64,000 nucleotides of DNA from Eutypa lata. Lineage: Eukaryota > Ascomycota > Sordariomycetes > Xylariales > Diatrypaceae. Positions 47,389 to 62,726 of the stretch are shown here, piece after piece. The position numbers were made by a program, and so were the translations under genes. Location: contig JAKULF010000014.1 of assembly GCA_022661535.1 (NCBI GenBank), forward strand, positions 992,001 to 1,056,000. The letters are read 5' to 3'. A model generated the notes under the pieces. That model did no database searches. It worked only from the letters and a program-made list of their open reading frames with translations, and was not told the DNA's origin. Numbering within the stretch: the stretch's first letter is position 1; every line of letters begins with the position of its first letter.

Positions 47389-47854
47389 AAAAAAAAATTA
47401 ATAAATAAAAATAATAATAAATTTTTAAATTTTTAATTATATAAATTATGTATTATAAAATTACAAAATATTTAATATATAAAGTTTTATTTAAATTAAT
47501 ATAATTTTTTTTTAAATTATAATTATTTATAACTTGTTAATTTTATATATTAATTATTATTAAAATTAAAATTTTAAAATAATAAAATTATAATAAAATT
47601 ATAATTAATATTTTAATATAAAATTAAATATATAAAAATTTTAAAATTAATAATTAAAAAAATTATTTAATTATTTTTAAAAATATTAAATAAATATTAA
47701 ATATTTAAATATTTAAATTATATAATTAAAATTAAAATTAAATATATTTTTTAAAAATATATTATTATAAATATTTAAATTATAAAAATAATTATAATAA
47801 TTAAATAATATTATATATAAAATAATAATAAAATATTTTATAAATTTAAATTTA

Positions 47855-50820
47855 ATATAATAAAAAATAATTATTAATTTTATATATTAAATTTTTCGTT
47901 ATTTTTATAATTTAAAATATAATTTTATAAACTTTATTAAAATTTTAATTATATTAATTAATAATAATTTTTAAAAATTTAAAAATATAATTTTATTTAT
48001 ATTTTTATATAAAATTTTTTTTAATTTATTATTTAAAATTATAATTAAAAATATTTATTAAAATTTTAATTATATTTTTATAATTAAAAACTTTTAAAAA
48101 ATTATAAAAATATTTTTTATTATTATTTTAATTTTTTTTATTAAAAACGTTATATTAAATTAATAATTAATTATAAAAAAATTTTTTATTATTATTTTAA
48201 TTTTTTTATTAAAAACGTTATATTAAATTAATAATTAATTATAAAAATCTTAATATTAATAACGATTAAATAAAACTTTATTATTAAATTTTAATTTTAA
48301 TTATTAAAAATTTATTTATATTTTAAATTTTTAAATTAAATTTTAATATTATAATATATTTTAATTTTTTATTAATATATTTAATAATAATAAATATAAT
48401 TAATATTTTATTTAAGTTTTTAAAATTCGATAAATTAATTAAATTTAAAATAATATCTTTAAATTTTAATTTATATATAAGTTTTTAATTTTTAAAATTT
48501 CGTTTTATTATATTTTTTATTAAAAGTTTAAATTAAACTTTTATAATGTTTATAATATTTATAAATTATATTTTTAAATTTATTAATATTTTTTAAAACC
48601 TTTTTTTATAAATTATTATTTTTTAAATATTTATTTTAAAATATTTTTATTATAAATTCTTTTTAATTATAATAAATTATTTATTATTATTATTAAAAAA
48701 TTAAATTTTAATTTAAACTTTTTAATAATTTTTATATTTAATGGTTTTTTTTGTAAAGTTTTATATTAACTTTTAAAAAGTTTTTTTAATAAAAATTATT
48801 TTAATAAAACGTTAATATTAATTTTTAATTAACGAATTTATTAATAATAAATTAATTTTTATTTTATATTATAATATTTAAAATCTTTTTAAATCTTTTA
48901 TTAAATTTTATAAAGTTTTTTATTATTTTTTATATTTTTTTTAACGTTAATAAAATTATTTCGTTAAATATTTATATAAAATAATTACGTATTTTTATTT
49001 AAAATTTTAAGCTTTAAATAATTCGTTTTAATCGATTTATTAATTAATTTTAAACTTTTTAAAAATTCTTTTATTAATATTTTTATTTTAAACCTTTCGT
49101 TTAAAAAACGTTGTTTTATTTATTAAACGTTTTTAAAAATTTATTAAAAGAATTTTTTTTAATAAATTTATAAATAAATTATATAATTAATATAAAACGT
49201 TTCTTTTAAATCATTATTTATTAATTTTTTATAAATTTTTTAAATTTATATTTAAAAGTAATTATAAATTTTAAATTTTTTATTATTAATTATTTAAATT
49301 ATCGTTTTCGAAAGGTTTTTTTTAAAAATTTTAATAATAACGTTAATATAACCTTTTCTTTTAATTTAAATTTAATATATTAAATAACGAAAATAAATAT
49401 TACTTTTTTCGTCGTTTTTATTTTAAACTTAATTAAAGATTTTATTTATAATTTTATAAATAATAAAAATAATAAAAAACTTATTTATAATAAAAAAACT
49501 TTAAAATTTAATATTTTTATTTAAATTTTAAATTCGAATTATAATATCGAAAATTTTATAATTATTAATATAAATATATTTTAACGTAATGTTTTTTTAT
49601 TTAAAAAGAAATTTAAAATTTTTTTAAAAATTTATAATTTATTTTAAATAAACTTTTTTAATTTTTTCGTAATAATATTTAATTATAATATATAAATTAA
49701 ATTAATTTTATTATTAAATAAATTATATATATTAATTTTATTTTCATTTTATTTAAAATTATTAAAAGATTTTAATTAAGAATAATTAATATTTTAAAGG
49801 ATTTTTTAATTAAAGTTTTTAATTTACGAAAAACTTTTATTAAAAGAATTTTTTTATTTAATTTTAATTTATAAATTCATATATTTTAAATTTATTATTT
49901 AATATCTATTTTAAATTTAAAATTAAATTTTTAATAATTAATTTTAATAATTAATTTTTTATTAATAAATAAATTTTAAATTTTAAATTTTTTATTAAAA
50001 TATATAAATAAATATTAATTTCGAATAATTTTCGAAAAATAAAATATATATTATTATTTAAAAAAGTTTATATTAATTTATATATATTAAAAGTTATATA
50101 TAATATTTCGAAATATCTTTAATATTTAATTTTTTATTATTATTATAAATCGTTATTAAAGTATTTTATTTATTAATAATTTCGAAATAAATAATTTCTT
50201 TTTATTAAATTCGTATTCTTTAATTTAAAAGATTTTGTTTTTAATTTATTAATTTTAACGATTTTTTTAATAAAGTTTAATATATTAATTTTATTCGTAA
50301 TTATATAATTTTTTAAAGTTTATATTAAAAAAATAATCCTTATTTTTAACGTTTATTTATTAATAACGATTATAATAATAATTATTAAAAATATTAACGT
50401 AATTATAATAAATATAAACGTAAATTTTATTTTTATTAATTTTTTTAATTTTTATTATTATTATTAATAAAAATAAATTAAATTTTAAAAAACGATAAAA
50501 ATTAATAAAAAATTTAAAATAAATATTATTTAATAACGAATAATTTATTATTAAAAAATAATATAAAAGAATTATATAATAAAAATTATTTTATAATTAA
50601 AATATCTTTTTTAAAAAAACGTTTAAAAATATTATTAAAATTATTTATATTATATTTTTTAAAAATTATAAAATTATTTTTAATATTAAAAGTTATTTAA
50701 AAATTTATAAGCGATATTATAAAAAAGCATAATAAAAAAGCTTTTAAAACGTTTATATATTCTTATTATTTTTAATATTTCGATTTTTATTTAAAGTTTT
50801 TTATATATAATATTATATAA
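47855..50820. repeat. Repeat family alpha, copy 1
   Basis: Colinear with 51977-55303: matching landmarks include the AACTTTATATATTAAA-type block (47873 vs 51977), the AAAACGTTAAYATTAA block (~48808 vs ~53198) and the final block ending in TATAATATTATATAA (50820 vs ~55315). Differences are mostly C/T and G/A. About 3 kb, no coding frame left. Confidence 0.75.
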
Positions 50821-50921
50821 TTATTATTTATTTATTTACACGTTATAAATTTATTAATATTACGTATAAAATATACGATATATTTTTAATTTATATTTTA
50901 CGTATTAAAAATACAATATTT

Positions 50922-51775
50922 AATATTATAATTAAAATATTACGAAAGTTTATAAAGTAAATTATAACTTAATAACTTAATAAATTAAATTAAATAATTA
51001 AAATTTTATTGTTTTTTTAACTTTAAACGAATTATAATTAAATTATTATAATTAAGTTATTAAATCGTTAAATACGTATTACGATAAGTTTTAAAAATAA
51101 AAATCGTTAAATTAAATCGATAATTATTTTAACTTTTAAATAAAAATTATTTCTTTATTTTTATTAATTTTTATAATAATAAATTTAACTTTTATAATTA
51201 ATTAATAATAATTATTTATTAATTAATAAAAGCTTAAATCGTTAAATTAAAATATTAATTATTTCGCGATTTAAACGTAACGAAATTATTAAATTAATAA
51301 TATTAATTTTATTAAAAATTATTTTAAATTATTATAAAGCTTAAATTTAAAAATAAACGATAACGAATTATTTAAAAGCTTTTTATACGATTAAATTACG
51401 ATTAAATTAATATAATAATACGTTAAAAAATTAAATTTATAAATAAATAAATTTAATTTAATAATAATATAATATATTAAGTTTAATAATTAATAAAATT
51501 TTATTAATTATATTATATTTTATTTTTTATCGAAAAATAACCGAAGTTATATCGTTAACATTAAGCATTTATTACGAAACAAAACTTTAAACTTAATTTT
51601 TAAAAATAATAAATTAAAAAATAATAATTATTAAAAAATTTAAACTTTTTTTTTTCGAAAAAAAAATAATTAAACTTTTAATTTTTAAAAATAATAAGTT
51701 AAAAAGCGATAATTATTAAAAAATTTAAATTTTTTTTTAAAAAATAATTAAACTTTTAATTATTAAACTAAACGA
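50922..51775. repeat. Repeat family beta, copy 1 (about 850 bp)
   Basis: Direct repeat of 62727-63552; both start AATATTATAATTAAAATA and share blocks such as TATTTCGCGATTTAAACG, followed by a Poly-T/CGAAAAA terminal part. An LTR is one possible identity. Confidence 0.7.
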
Positions 51776-51900
51776 TTATTATTATTATTATTATTAATTT
51801 TACGTTAATAACTTATTATATTAATTATATTAATTTAAATATAAATATATAATATACTTTTAATTATATTTTATATATTAAAATTTTAATATTTAATATT

Positions 51901-54900
51901 AATATAAGTTAATATCTTTTAAAAAAGGTTTTATAAAAGCTTTACTTCTTTTTTTATATATTAATATAACGAAAAGTAATTATTAACTTTATATATTAAA
52001 CTTTTCGTTGCTTTTATAACTTAAAGCATAATAACATAAGCTTTATTATAATTTTAATTATATTAATTAATAATAATTCTTAAAGATTTATGAACTTAAT
52101 TTTATTTACGCTTTTACGTAAATTCTTTTTTTAAGTTCTTTATATTTTAAATAATCTTTTATTTATTTTCTTTTAAAAAACGATATTTAAAAAAATCTCA
52201 TTTTACTTTTTACATTACTTGTTATTTAAAGTTACGATTAAAAAAAACATTTATTAAGATTTTAATTATTTTTAACATTATTAAACCTTTAATTAATACT
52301 TTTATAATTAAAACTTTTCGTTTTTTATTATTAAAAACCTTTAAAAAATTATAAAAATAAATTATTTTCTTTTTTCGTTATTATTTTATTATTTTATTTA
52401 AAGGCATCGTATTAAATTTTAATGTTATATATCGTTAAAACTTTTATATAAAATTAATAATTAATTACGAAAGCATTAATATTAACGACGATTAAATAAA
52501 ACTTTATTATTAAGTTTAAACTTTTATTATTAAAAACTTATTTATATTTTAAATCTTTAAGTTAAGTTTTAACGTTATAATACGCTTTAATTCTTTTATT
52601 AATATATTCGATAACGAAAAACGTAATCGATATTTTACTCGAATTTTTAAAACTCGATAAATTAATTAAACCCGAAGCATTAATTTTAAACCTTATTTTA
52701 AAAACTCATTTATAAACGCGCTTTAAGTTTATATATAAACTTTAATAATAAATTTATATTTATTATTTTTAAACCTTAACTCGTACGTAAATCTTTAATT
52801 TTTAATACTTCGTTTTATTATATTTTTTATTAAAAGTTTAAGTTAAGCCTTTATAACTCTTATAACATTTATTAATTATACTTTTTAATTTACTTAAAAA
52901 CGATTTTACGTTTTTTTTTTAATTTTCCTTTTTTATATTTTTTTAATTTATTAATATCGCTTAAAAGTTTTTTTTACGAATTATTACTTTTTAAATATTT
53001 ATTATAAAGTACTTTTATTATATTTTTTTATATTACGATAAGTTATTTATTATTATTAAAGAATTAAACTTTAATTCGAACTTTTTAATAACTTTTTTAT
53101 TTAATTACTTTTTTTATAAAGTTTTATATTAATTTTCGAAAGGTTTTTTTTTTCAAAAAGAAATTATTATTAAAACTTATTAAAAAAACTATTTTAATAA
53201 AACGTTAACATTAACTTTTAATCGACGAATTTATCGATAATAAATCGACTTTTACTTCGTATTTTAACGTTTAAAATTTTTCCGATTCTTTTATTAAATT
53301 TTATAAACTTATTTGTTATTTTTCTTTTTATTTATTTTTCGACGTTAATGAAATTATTCGTTTAAAAACTCTTATAAAGTAATTACGTATTTTTATTTAA
53401 AATTTTAAGTTTTAAATAATTCGCTTTAATTAATTCGTTAATTAATTTTAAACATTTTAAAAACTTTCTTTATTAATATTTTTATTTTAAGCTTTTCGCT
53501 TAAAAAACGTTTTTTATTTATTAAGCGTATTTTAAAATTTATCGAAAAAAAAGATTTAAATAATTTTATAAATAAATTATATAATTAATATAAACTTTTT
53601 TTTTAAATTATCATTTATAAACTTTATTATTAACGCTTTAATTATTTTTTAACGATAAGTTTTTCGAGTTTATATTTAAAAGTAATTTTTTACTTTAATT
53701 TTTTTTTATTAATTATTTAAATTATTATTTTTAAAAGTTTTTTTTTAAAACTTAATAATAACGTTAATATAACCTTTTTTTTCGATTTAAATTTAATGTA
53801 TTAAATAACGAAAATAAACGTTGTTTTTTTAATAATTTTTATTTAAAGGTTAATTAAAAACTTTATTCGTAATTTTACGAATAATTAAAATAATAAGAAA
53901 TTTATTTACGATTAAAAAATTTAAAATATCGAATATTTTTATTTAAATTTAAATCCAAATTATAATATCGAAAATTTTATAATTATTAAAATAAATATTT
54001 ATTAATACGATATTTTTTTATTTAAAAAAATAATTTAAAAAGTCATTAAAAATTCTTTTAAAAAAAATTATTTTAAATAACTTTTTTTAATTCTTTTATA
54101 ACGATATTTAATTATAATATATAAACTAAATCGATTTTATTATTAAATAAATTATATATATTAATTTTAATTTAACTTTATTTAAAATCGTTAAAAAATT
54201 TCGATCGAATATAATTAATGCTTTAAAATATCTTTTTAATTAAAACTTTTAATTTATAAAAATTTTTTATTAAAAAGGTTTTTTATTTAATTTTAATTTA
54301 TAAATATTATTTAAACTTATAAAATTATAAAATTTAATTTATTTATTTAATATATACTTTAAATTTAAAATTCGCTTTATTTTAATTTTCGTATTTTAAT
54401 CGTTAAATTAAACGTAAATTTAAAACTTAATAAATTTTTTTAATATTTTAAAAAAAAAACTTATATTTATCGTAAAACGATTTTCGATATTTCGAATTTT
54501 TATATTAATTTTTTTTTACTTAAATTTATAAATTTTAATTAAATATTTATTATAAAAATAAACCTTATTAATATTTAAAAATAAAAACTTTTAATAATTA
54601 CTTTTATTAATTTTATTAATTAAATTTTTATTAATAAATAAATTTTAAATTTTAAAGTTTTAAAATAAATAATTTATTTTTATTAAGCTTATATTAATTA
54701 AGTTAAAAAGTTTTTTATTTAATTTATTAACTTTAACGATTTTCGTAATAAAACTTATTATATTAATTTTATTCGTAATCGTAAAAATTATTAAAACTTT
54801 TATTAAAAATATAATTATCGTTTTTAACGTTTATTCGTTAATAATGATCGTAATAATCGTTATTAAAGATATTAGCGCGGTTATAACGAACGCGAATATA

Positions 54901-55303
54901 AATTTTAATTTCGTTATTTTTTTTAATTTTATTATTATTAATAATAAAAATAAATTAAATTTAAAAAAAAACAATAAAAGTTAATAAAAAATTAAAAACG
55001 AATGTTTTTTAACGGCGAATAATTCGTAATTAAAAGATTATATTAAAAAGTTACGTAATAAAAATTATTTTATAATTAAAAAATATAATTCGAAAAAGAA
55101 AATATATATTAAAAAAAAGTTTAAAAATATTATTAAATTTATTTATTTTATATTTTTTTTAATTCGTAAAATTATTTTTAATATTAAAAATTATTTAACG
55201 ACTTATAAACGATATTTTAAAAAACGTAATAAAAAAACTTTTAAAATATTTATATATTTTTATTATTTTTAATATTTTAATTTTCGTTTTAAGTTTTTTT
55301 TTA
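51901..55303. repeat. Repeat family alpha, copy 2
   Basis: The longest alpha copy (3.4 kb). Its first ~170 bp recur at 62561-62726. It passes directly into the gamma family at about 55304. Confidence 0.75.
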
Positions 55304-58300
55304 TAATATTATATAATAATATTAACGAAATAAATTAATCGTTATAAACGTTTTAAATTTTTCGATTACTTTAATTTCGTAATATTAAATTAAAAATAAT
55401 AAAGCTTTTATAATTAATAATATATTCGATTCGATTTTTATTAAGTTTTTTCGATTATTTTTAATAAACGCATTTTTTTTAAATATACGTATTATATATT
55501 CTTTGTTTATTTAAACGATGCGAATCGTATAACGATAATATATTTAAATATTAATTGTTTTAATGTTTTCGTTAATCGTTTTTAATTGCGAAATTTTATT
55601 ACGTTTTCGGTTTTATTACGATATTTTAAAATTCGAATTAAAAGCGTTAATAATAAAATTCTTTTAAAAAAAATGTTTTTTTTTATATATTTTCGAAACG
55701 ATTTTTAATTAAGTTAAAATAAATATTTTAAACGTTTACGTATAAATTATAAAAAATTTCAACTTAAATTTTTTTATTAAAAACGAATTTTTATATAAAT
55801 ATAAATTCGTTATCGATTATTTAAAAATAATATCGAAAATTACTTTATATTAAAATTTTAAAGTTTTTATTTAAGTTTATTATAAAAAATTTATTATTAA
55901 ACGTAAAATCGTTATTAAAAAAAATATTACGATTTTTATTAAGTTTATATTATATATTTTTATTTCGTATATAAATTTTTTTATTATAAATAATAACGAA
56001 GTTTTGCGAAATTTTTATTTTATAATTATTATTAATGATATTTTCGAATTTGTAATTAATTACGAAGCGAAAAAAGTAATTGTTTTTATAAATATTATTA
56101 ATGTTTTTAAAAAAATTTATTATAAAATTAAAATAAATATTTTTAAAAATTATAATTACGATAATTATTTAACGATATTTTAAAAAAAAGCTTTTATAAT
56201 GTAAATTATTATAACTTTTAATAACAAGAATTATAACGATATTAAAGATTTTTTAAAGTTTATTTTTTAATTATCGGCCGAATTTAATTTTTTCGAAGAT
56301 ATAATTATCGTTTTCGCTTTTAAAAAAGTTATTTTAAAAAATATTTAAAAAAATATTTAAAAATATAAAAAAAGCTTTAACGAGATTTCTTTTATGTTTA
56401 ATATTTTTAAATTTATTAATATATTTAAAATTAAAATTAAACATAAGATTTATATATATAATAACGAATTTATTTTCATAATTTATATAAAAGATTTAAT
56501 TAAAAAAAAATTTTATAAAAGAAAAAAAATATTTTTAATTTTTTTAATAACGAAAAAATACGAATTAATTTTATTAATAATTAATAATATTAAATACGGT
56601 TACATAAACTTTATTTTTTCGGTTTAAAAAACTAAGCCGTAATTAATAAAACTTTTTAATTTATACGTATTAAAAAAAAGTTTAAAAATATAAATTTTTT
56701 TACTTTTATAATTTATTTTTTATTTATCGTTTAAAAAACTTTTTAAGTTTTTAAAGTTAAGTTTTTACGATAAAATAATAATATAATTAAAAATTACATT
56801 ATTTAAAATAAAGATAAAAATTATATTTAAAAAAAAGTTATATAATTATTAATTTTCGGTTTATAAATAAAATTATAATTTTAAATTTTTATTCGCTTTT
56901 TTTTAAAACGATATAATTAATAAATTACTCGTTAAACGATATTTATTTATAATCGATATATTAAGTTTTTTTTATTAATTTTTAATTTAATTCGGTTATT
57001 AAAATCGTATAATAATTATTTTATTACGAGGTTTTAAAGTTTTTAATATAATTTTTATAAAATTTTATATTAATTTCGAATATTTATAACGGTTTATAAA
57101 TTAATATTTACGTTTTTTTAAAAACTTTATTAATGCTTTTATTAATAATATAATTATTATAAATAATATAACGAAAAAATACGTTAAGTATTTAATTAAA
57201 ATTTTTAATATATTTAATAACTTTAATTTAACGTTTTCGATTAAAAAATCTTTTTTTAATTATTTTATTATAATTTTATTAAAGTTTTTTATTAACGGCT
57301 TTAATATATCGATTACGAAAAATTATTTATTAATTTTTAAAAAACTAAAATGTTTTATTAATTTAAAAACTTTTAAAAAATATATTAAAATAATAAGACT
57401 TTTAAAAAAGTTCGTATTATAATATTAATAAAAACTTATTTCTTTATAACTTCGTAAAATTATTATATTAACGAAGAATTATATCATTTAAATTATATTT
57501 TTTAAAATTATTTAACGTCGTTAATAAACCTTTAAGTAAAGATTTAAATTTATCGAATTTAAACGTTATACTTTTAATATTATTTAAAAGAATTTATTAA
57601 GATTTAATTATTTAATATATTAAAGTTTTTTTTAACCCGTTTTCGTAAAGTTAAACGCAATTCGAAAACGAAGTTTCGGCATTATAATCTTTTATTATCG
57701 TAAAAATTAAAACGGTTAATATATTTTCATCGAAAATATTAAATTAATTATATTTTTAAATAAAGTTTTTATTAAAGCGAAAAAAAATATTATATTATTA
57801 AATTAAAGATAATATGCTTTATATAAATTTATCGTAATTTACGTATATAATTTTAATTTTTTATTTTCTTTATTATAATTTTTATTAATTATTAAATTAT
57901 TAAATAAATTATAAAATAAATTAACTTTAAGTTATAAGATTTTATTAAATTAAACTCGAAGTTTTTTATAACTTTTACGTATTTATTATAATTTCGATTT
58001 AATGTTTAATATATATTTAAATATATTAATTTCGTATTAAATATTTTATTTTAATTTTTAATTATAAATACTTTAAAGGATTTTTAAAAAGTAATAAAAA
58101 AAATAAAAAATTAATTTAAAAATATATTTAACGATTTCGATTATATAAAAAATAATTCTTTCGTTTACGATTTAACTTAAAATAATTATAACTTTATAAT
58201 AATTATTAAAATAAACATTAACTTAATATTTCGAAAACGTTTAATAAATAAATACGTTTTAAACGAAAAAATATTTAAAATTATCGTTTAATTTTAAAGA

Positions 58301-61300
58301 AAAAAATTAAAAAGAAAATTTAATTAAAATTTTCGTTTTTAATTAAATAAAAAAAATCTTTTATTTAATATTAATAATATAAACGATAAAAAACTTTATA
58401 TTTTAATTTTTTATATATATAAAATTTTCGAAATAATTTACGATAAAAAATATTATTTCGATATAATTTATATAATTTATAATTTAATTTATATAACGAT
58501 TTTTAGTTTTTTTCGAAAGTTATTAATTTATATTAAATATTATTTTTTTTATTTAAAAAACTTTACGAATCGTTAAACGAAATTTAATAAAGTTAAACCG
58601 GTTAAATTATTATTATAATCTTTTTATATTATAATATAAGATTTTTTCGTAACTTTTAAAAAGATATTTTTTAAAAACTTTATATAAAAGATTTTAAGTT
58701 ATAAAAAGTTTAACGTAAGCTTTATAATAACTTATAAGTTTAATAAAAAAACATTATTATTTTAAATTATATTATTTATATTATAAAAATTTAATTTAAA
58801 TTTATTTTTAAAGCTTTTTAATTTTTTAATTAAAAACTTTTATATAAAGTTATTAATAATTATAACTTTAAATTTATTAACGAAATTTAATAAGCGATAT
58901 TTTAAAAAAGTAATATTTAATTAACGATATTAATAACGTATAATTTATAAACAAATAACTTTTTAAAATAAAGAATTTAAAATATAAAAATCGTAATATA
59001 ATATTATATAATAATTTTAAATATACTTTAAAATTAAATTTTACTTATTTCATAATATAATTTTAATAATTTTAAATATTCGATTTTAAATAAATCTTTT
59101 AATAAAATAATATATAAATTTAAACTTTAATTTTTTTTTTCGATTTTTAAAATTTCTAAATTTTTTATTAATTATAAAATCTATAAAAAGCTTTATTAAA
59201 AAAAGGCTTAATTTATAATTAATTTCGTTATTACGAATATAAAGATTCGTTACGATTTAAAAAAAATTATTTTAAACTTTATTATAGTTATTATTTATTA
59301 AATAAACTTTTACGAAATTTTTTTTAATAAAAAGCCGGTTTTTTTATTATAATTAAAAAAATAAATAATTTAATTTACGAATTAAATTTCCTTTATTATT
59401 AACGTGTTTATCGTATTATATTTATGTTTTATTTTTATTTAACGTTATTAATAAAGGATTTAAAAAAAACGATTATAACTCGGTTATATATTTGTAAATA
59501 AACATAATAATAAATAAATTTTATATAAAATCGAATGTATAATAATTAAGAAAATCTTTTAAGTCGGCGAAAAACTAATTTTAAAGTATTTAATGTAATA
59601 AAAGAATTATAATTTAAAAAATAATAAATAATATTTTTAATTAATTTTTATGGAAAATACGATAAAGTTAATCGATGATTTTAATAAAAAGAATTTTCTT
59701 TTTATAAACGAATTAAAGTTAAAACGAAAAAAAACGAACTTATTATTTAAATTTATTTTATTCGATTTCGATAAATAATTAACTTTTATTTTTTAATATA
59801 ATAATACTTATAATTTTATTAATTAAAAAGTTATAAATATAGTTTTTAAGTTTAATATTAAAGTTTATTTAATTAAATTATTACTTTTAGCTTTTAAAGA
59901 ATATATCGAAACCTTTTAATTTATTTTCTTTTTATAAAATTTATTAAAACCTTTTATAATATTTTATGTTATAAGGTTTTTTATTAACTCGAATAAATAA
60001 TTTTAAGGTTAATTTAATAATTATAATTAATAATTATTAAATTTTTAAAATTTCTTTAATTTCTTTTACTTTTAAATTTATTTATTATTACTTTTTAATT
60101 TTTTATTTTAATTATTTTTTTTTTATTTTTTTTATTTCTTTTTTTTATTTTTTTTATTTATTTTTTTTATTTTTTTTATTATAATTTAAATTTTTTATTT
60201 TTTATTATCTTTTAATATCAACCTTTTCACTTCGTTTAATTTCGACTTTTTATAATCTTTTAATCGCGACTTTTTAACTTCGTTTAATTTTAATTTTTTG
60301 CTTTTTTTTATTTTAATTTTTATATTAAAATTATAACGATTAAATTTCGAAAATTATAAATATTTATAATTTCGAAAAATGATTTTTAATATAAGGCTTT
60401 TTTAAACGTATAAAGTAACATTAAAGCTAAGCTTTAAGTTAATAAAAACGTTTAAAAAACCTTAATTTAAATCGCGAATAAAAATATTAATAAGTTTATT
60501 AAAAATTAAATTAAAAATATTAAAAATAAAAGTTATCGTTAAAGCGTAAATTAACTTTTTAATAAGAATAATTTCGTACTTATTATTTAAGTTACGAATA
60601 TTAAATACTTTTAAAAAATAATTTTTAAAAAATATTTATTTAAAGTTAAAAACTATTATAAAATTTACGATTATTTCGTTAAAATTAAACTTAACGTTAA
60701 AGTTTTAAAAATTAAACCTTATACTTTACTTTATAATATTTTTTAAATTATTTACGAATAAAAAACCAAGGCTTAATTTAAAGCTATAAATCTTTAATAA
60801 TTAATTTAATTACCGAATATTATTTTATTTAAAACGGTTCGTATTTACGATAATAATTAAAAAAGTTTAAAAACTTTTTTCGTATAAATATTACATTTAA
60901 TTAACCTTTATAATTTCGTTTAATTAATAAACGAAACTTAAACCTTATTAAAGTTTTAAAATTAATACTTTTAACTTTAATTTAACTTTAATTTTTTTTA
61001 AAGGTTTTATTATTATCGCTTCTTTTTTTATAATATCGATCGTTAATTTAAACTTAAAAAAAACGTTTTAAAAACGTAACGATAAAACGCTTAAAAAGCT
61101 GGAAAAAAGAAAACTTAATAAGCTTTTTTAACGAATTTCGATATCGATAACGAGATTTTATAAAGCTTAACTTTAAAAAAATTATTTTAATTTATTTTTA
61201 CTTTAACTTTTTAAGCCGATTTTATTTCATTCGTTATAACGAAAACCTTACGTTTATACTTTAAAGTTATCGTTAAAAAATCTAATAATATAATTTATAT

Positions 61301-62560
61301 TACGATTAATTTTTTTTTTTTAAACTTTTTCGATTATTATTATTTAATTTAAAACTTTTCGTATTACTTTTAATAAAGCTTTAAACTTAAATTTAAATGT
61401 TTTTTTTAATTTTATTTTAAAAAAATTAAATATTATTAACGACTTTATATTAAAGGCTTTCGAAAAGAAACTTAAAGTTATTATAATCCTTTTAACTTTT
61501 AACTTATTTAAGGCTTTTATAACATTTCTTTTCTTTTTTAAAACTATTAAAAAAAATCTTTTTTAATTAAACTTATTAAAAAATATTTAAAAAAAAAAAA
61601 CAAGCCGTTATTTAAAGTTTTTAATTATTTAAGCTTGTTAATTTAAATATAATTATAAATATTACTGTAATTATTTTTAATATTAATATTAAACTTATAA
61701 TCGAATTTATTTCGCTTTTTATAAATTTTTATAAAAACAAAGTTAAAAACTTTATTATTATTAAAAATAACGAAAAATCGATCGTTTTTTAACCTTTAAA
61801 TTCACTTTAAAAAGCTCTTTAAAATCCCCGTATTAAATTCGAAAAGTTATAAAAAACATCGATTAAAAAGCCGCGAAAAACATCGGCCGAACTTTTAACC
61901 TTTAACGAAACGTTAAAGATTTCTTTTATTAATTTTAATATTAAATCTTTATAGTTTATAAGTTTAAATCGCGTAATAAATCGTATTATTTAACATTTTA
62001 AAAGCATTAAAAATCATATTTAAGTCCTTAATAAAAGTATACGTAACGTTTTAATTATTAATTAAAAAATATTATTTAAAATTAAACGTATTAACGTAAA
62101 TATAAAATCTTAATTTTAAAAATTAAAATACTTTATTATTAAATTTTTCGATCGAAAATTTAACGAGCTTTTTTTTTAAAATCGTTAATTAAAAATATCT
62201 TATTATTTAAAAATATATTATTTATTATAAAGTTTAATTAAATATTTATTAAACTTTTTAATAAAAAGAAGTTTTTTTTAAAAGCTTTTTTGTTTTTAAA
62301 AAAGTTTTAATTATTTTTTTTAAAAAAATCATTTAACTTTTCTTTATAATTATTTTTTCGTCTTTATTTATAATTTATAAAAAGAAATTTCTTAGTTTTT
62401 TTTTTGTTTTTTTTTCGATCGATTCGATAATTTAAAATAATAAATCTTAAGCTTATAAAAAGCTTTAAAAAAAGCTTATAAAAAACTTTAAATATAAAAA
62501 GCTTAAGAATTAAATTATAAAAGGCTTAAAAACGAACGCTTTTATTTCGAAAAAAACAAT
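55304..62560. repeat. Repeat family gamma, copy 1 (long)
   Basis: Begins ATATTATATAATAATATTAA and extends to the next alpha fragment. Its first ~445 bp are repeated at 63553-64000. It contains the only longer open frame of the block (56394-56627), which may be a transposase remnant. Confidence 0.6.
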
Positions 62561-62726
62561 TAATATAAATTAATACTTTTTAAAAAAGGTTTTATAAAAG
62601 CTTTATTTTTTTCTTTATATATTAATATAACGAAGAATAACTATTAACTTTATATATTAAATTCTTCGTCGCTTTTATAACTTAAAGCATAAAAATATAA
62701 GCTTTATTATAATTTTAATTATATTA
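62561..62726. repeat. Repeat family alpha, 5' fragment
   Basis: Matches the first ~170 bp of alpha copy 2 (51901-52066) and then breaks abruptly into family beta. Confidence 0.7.
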
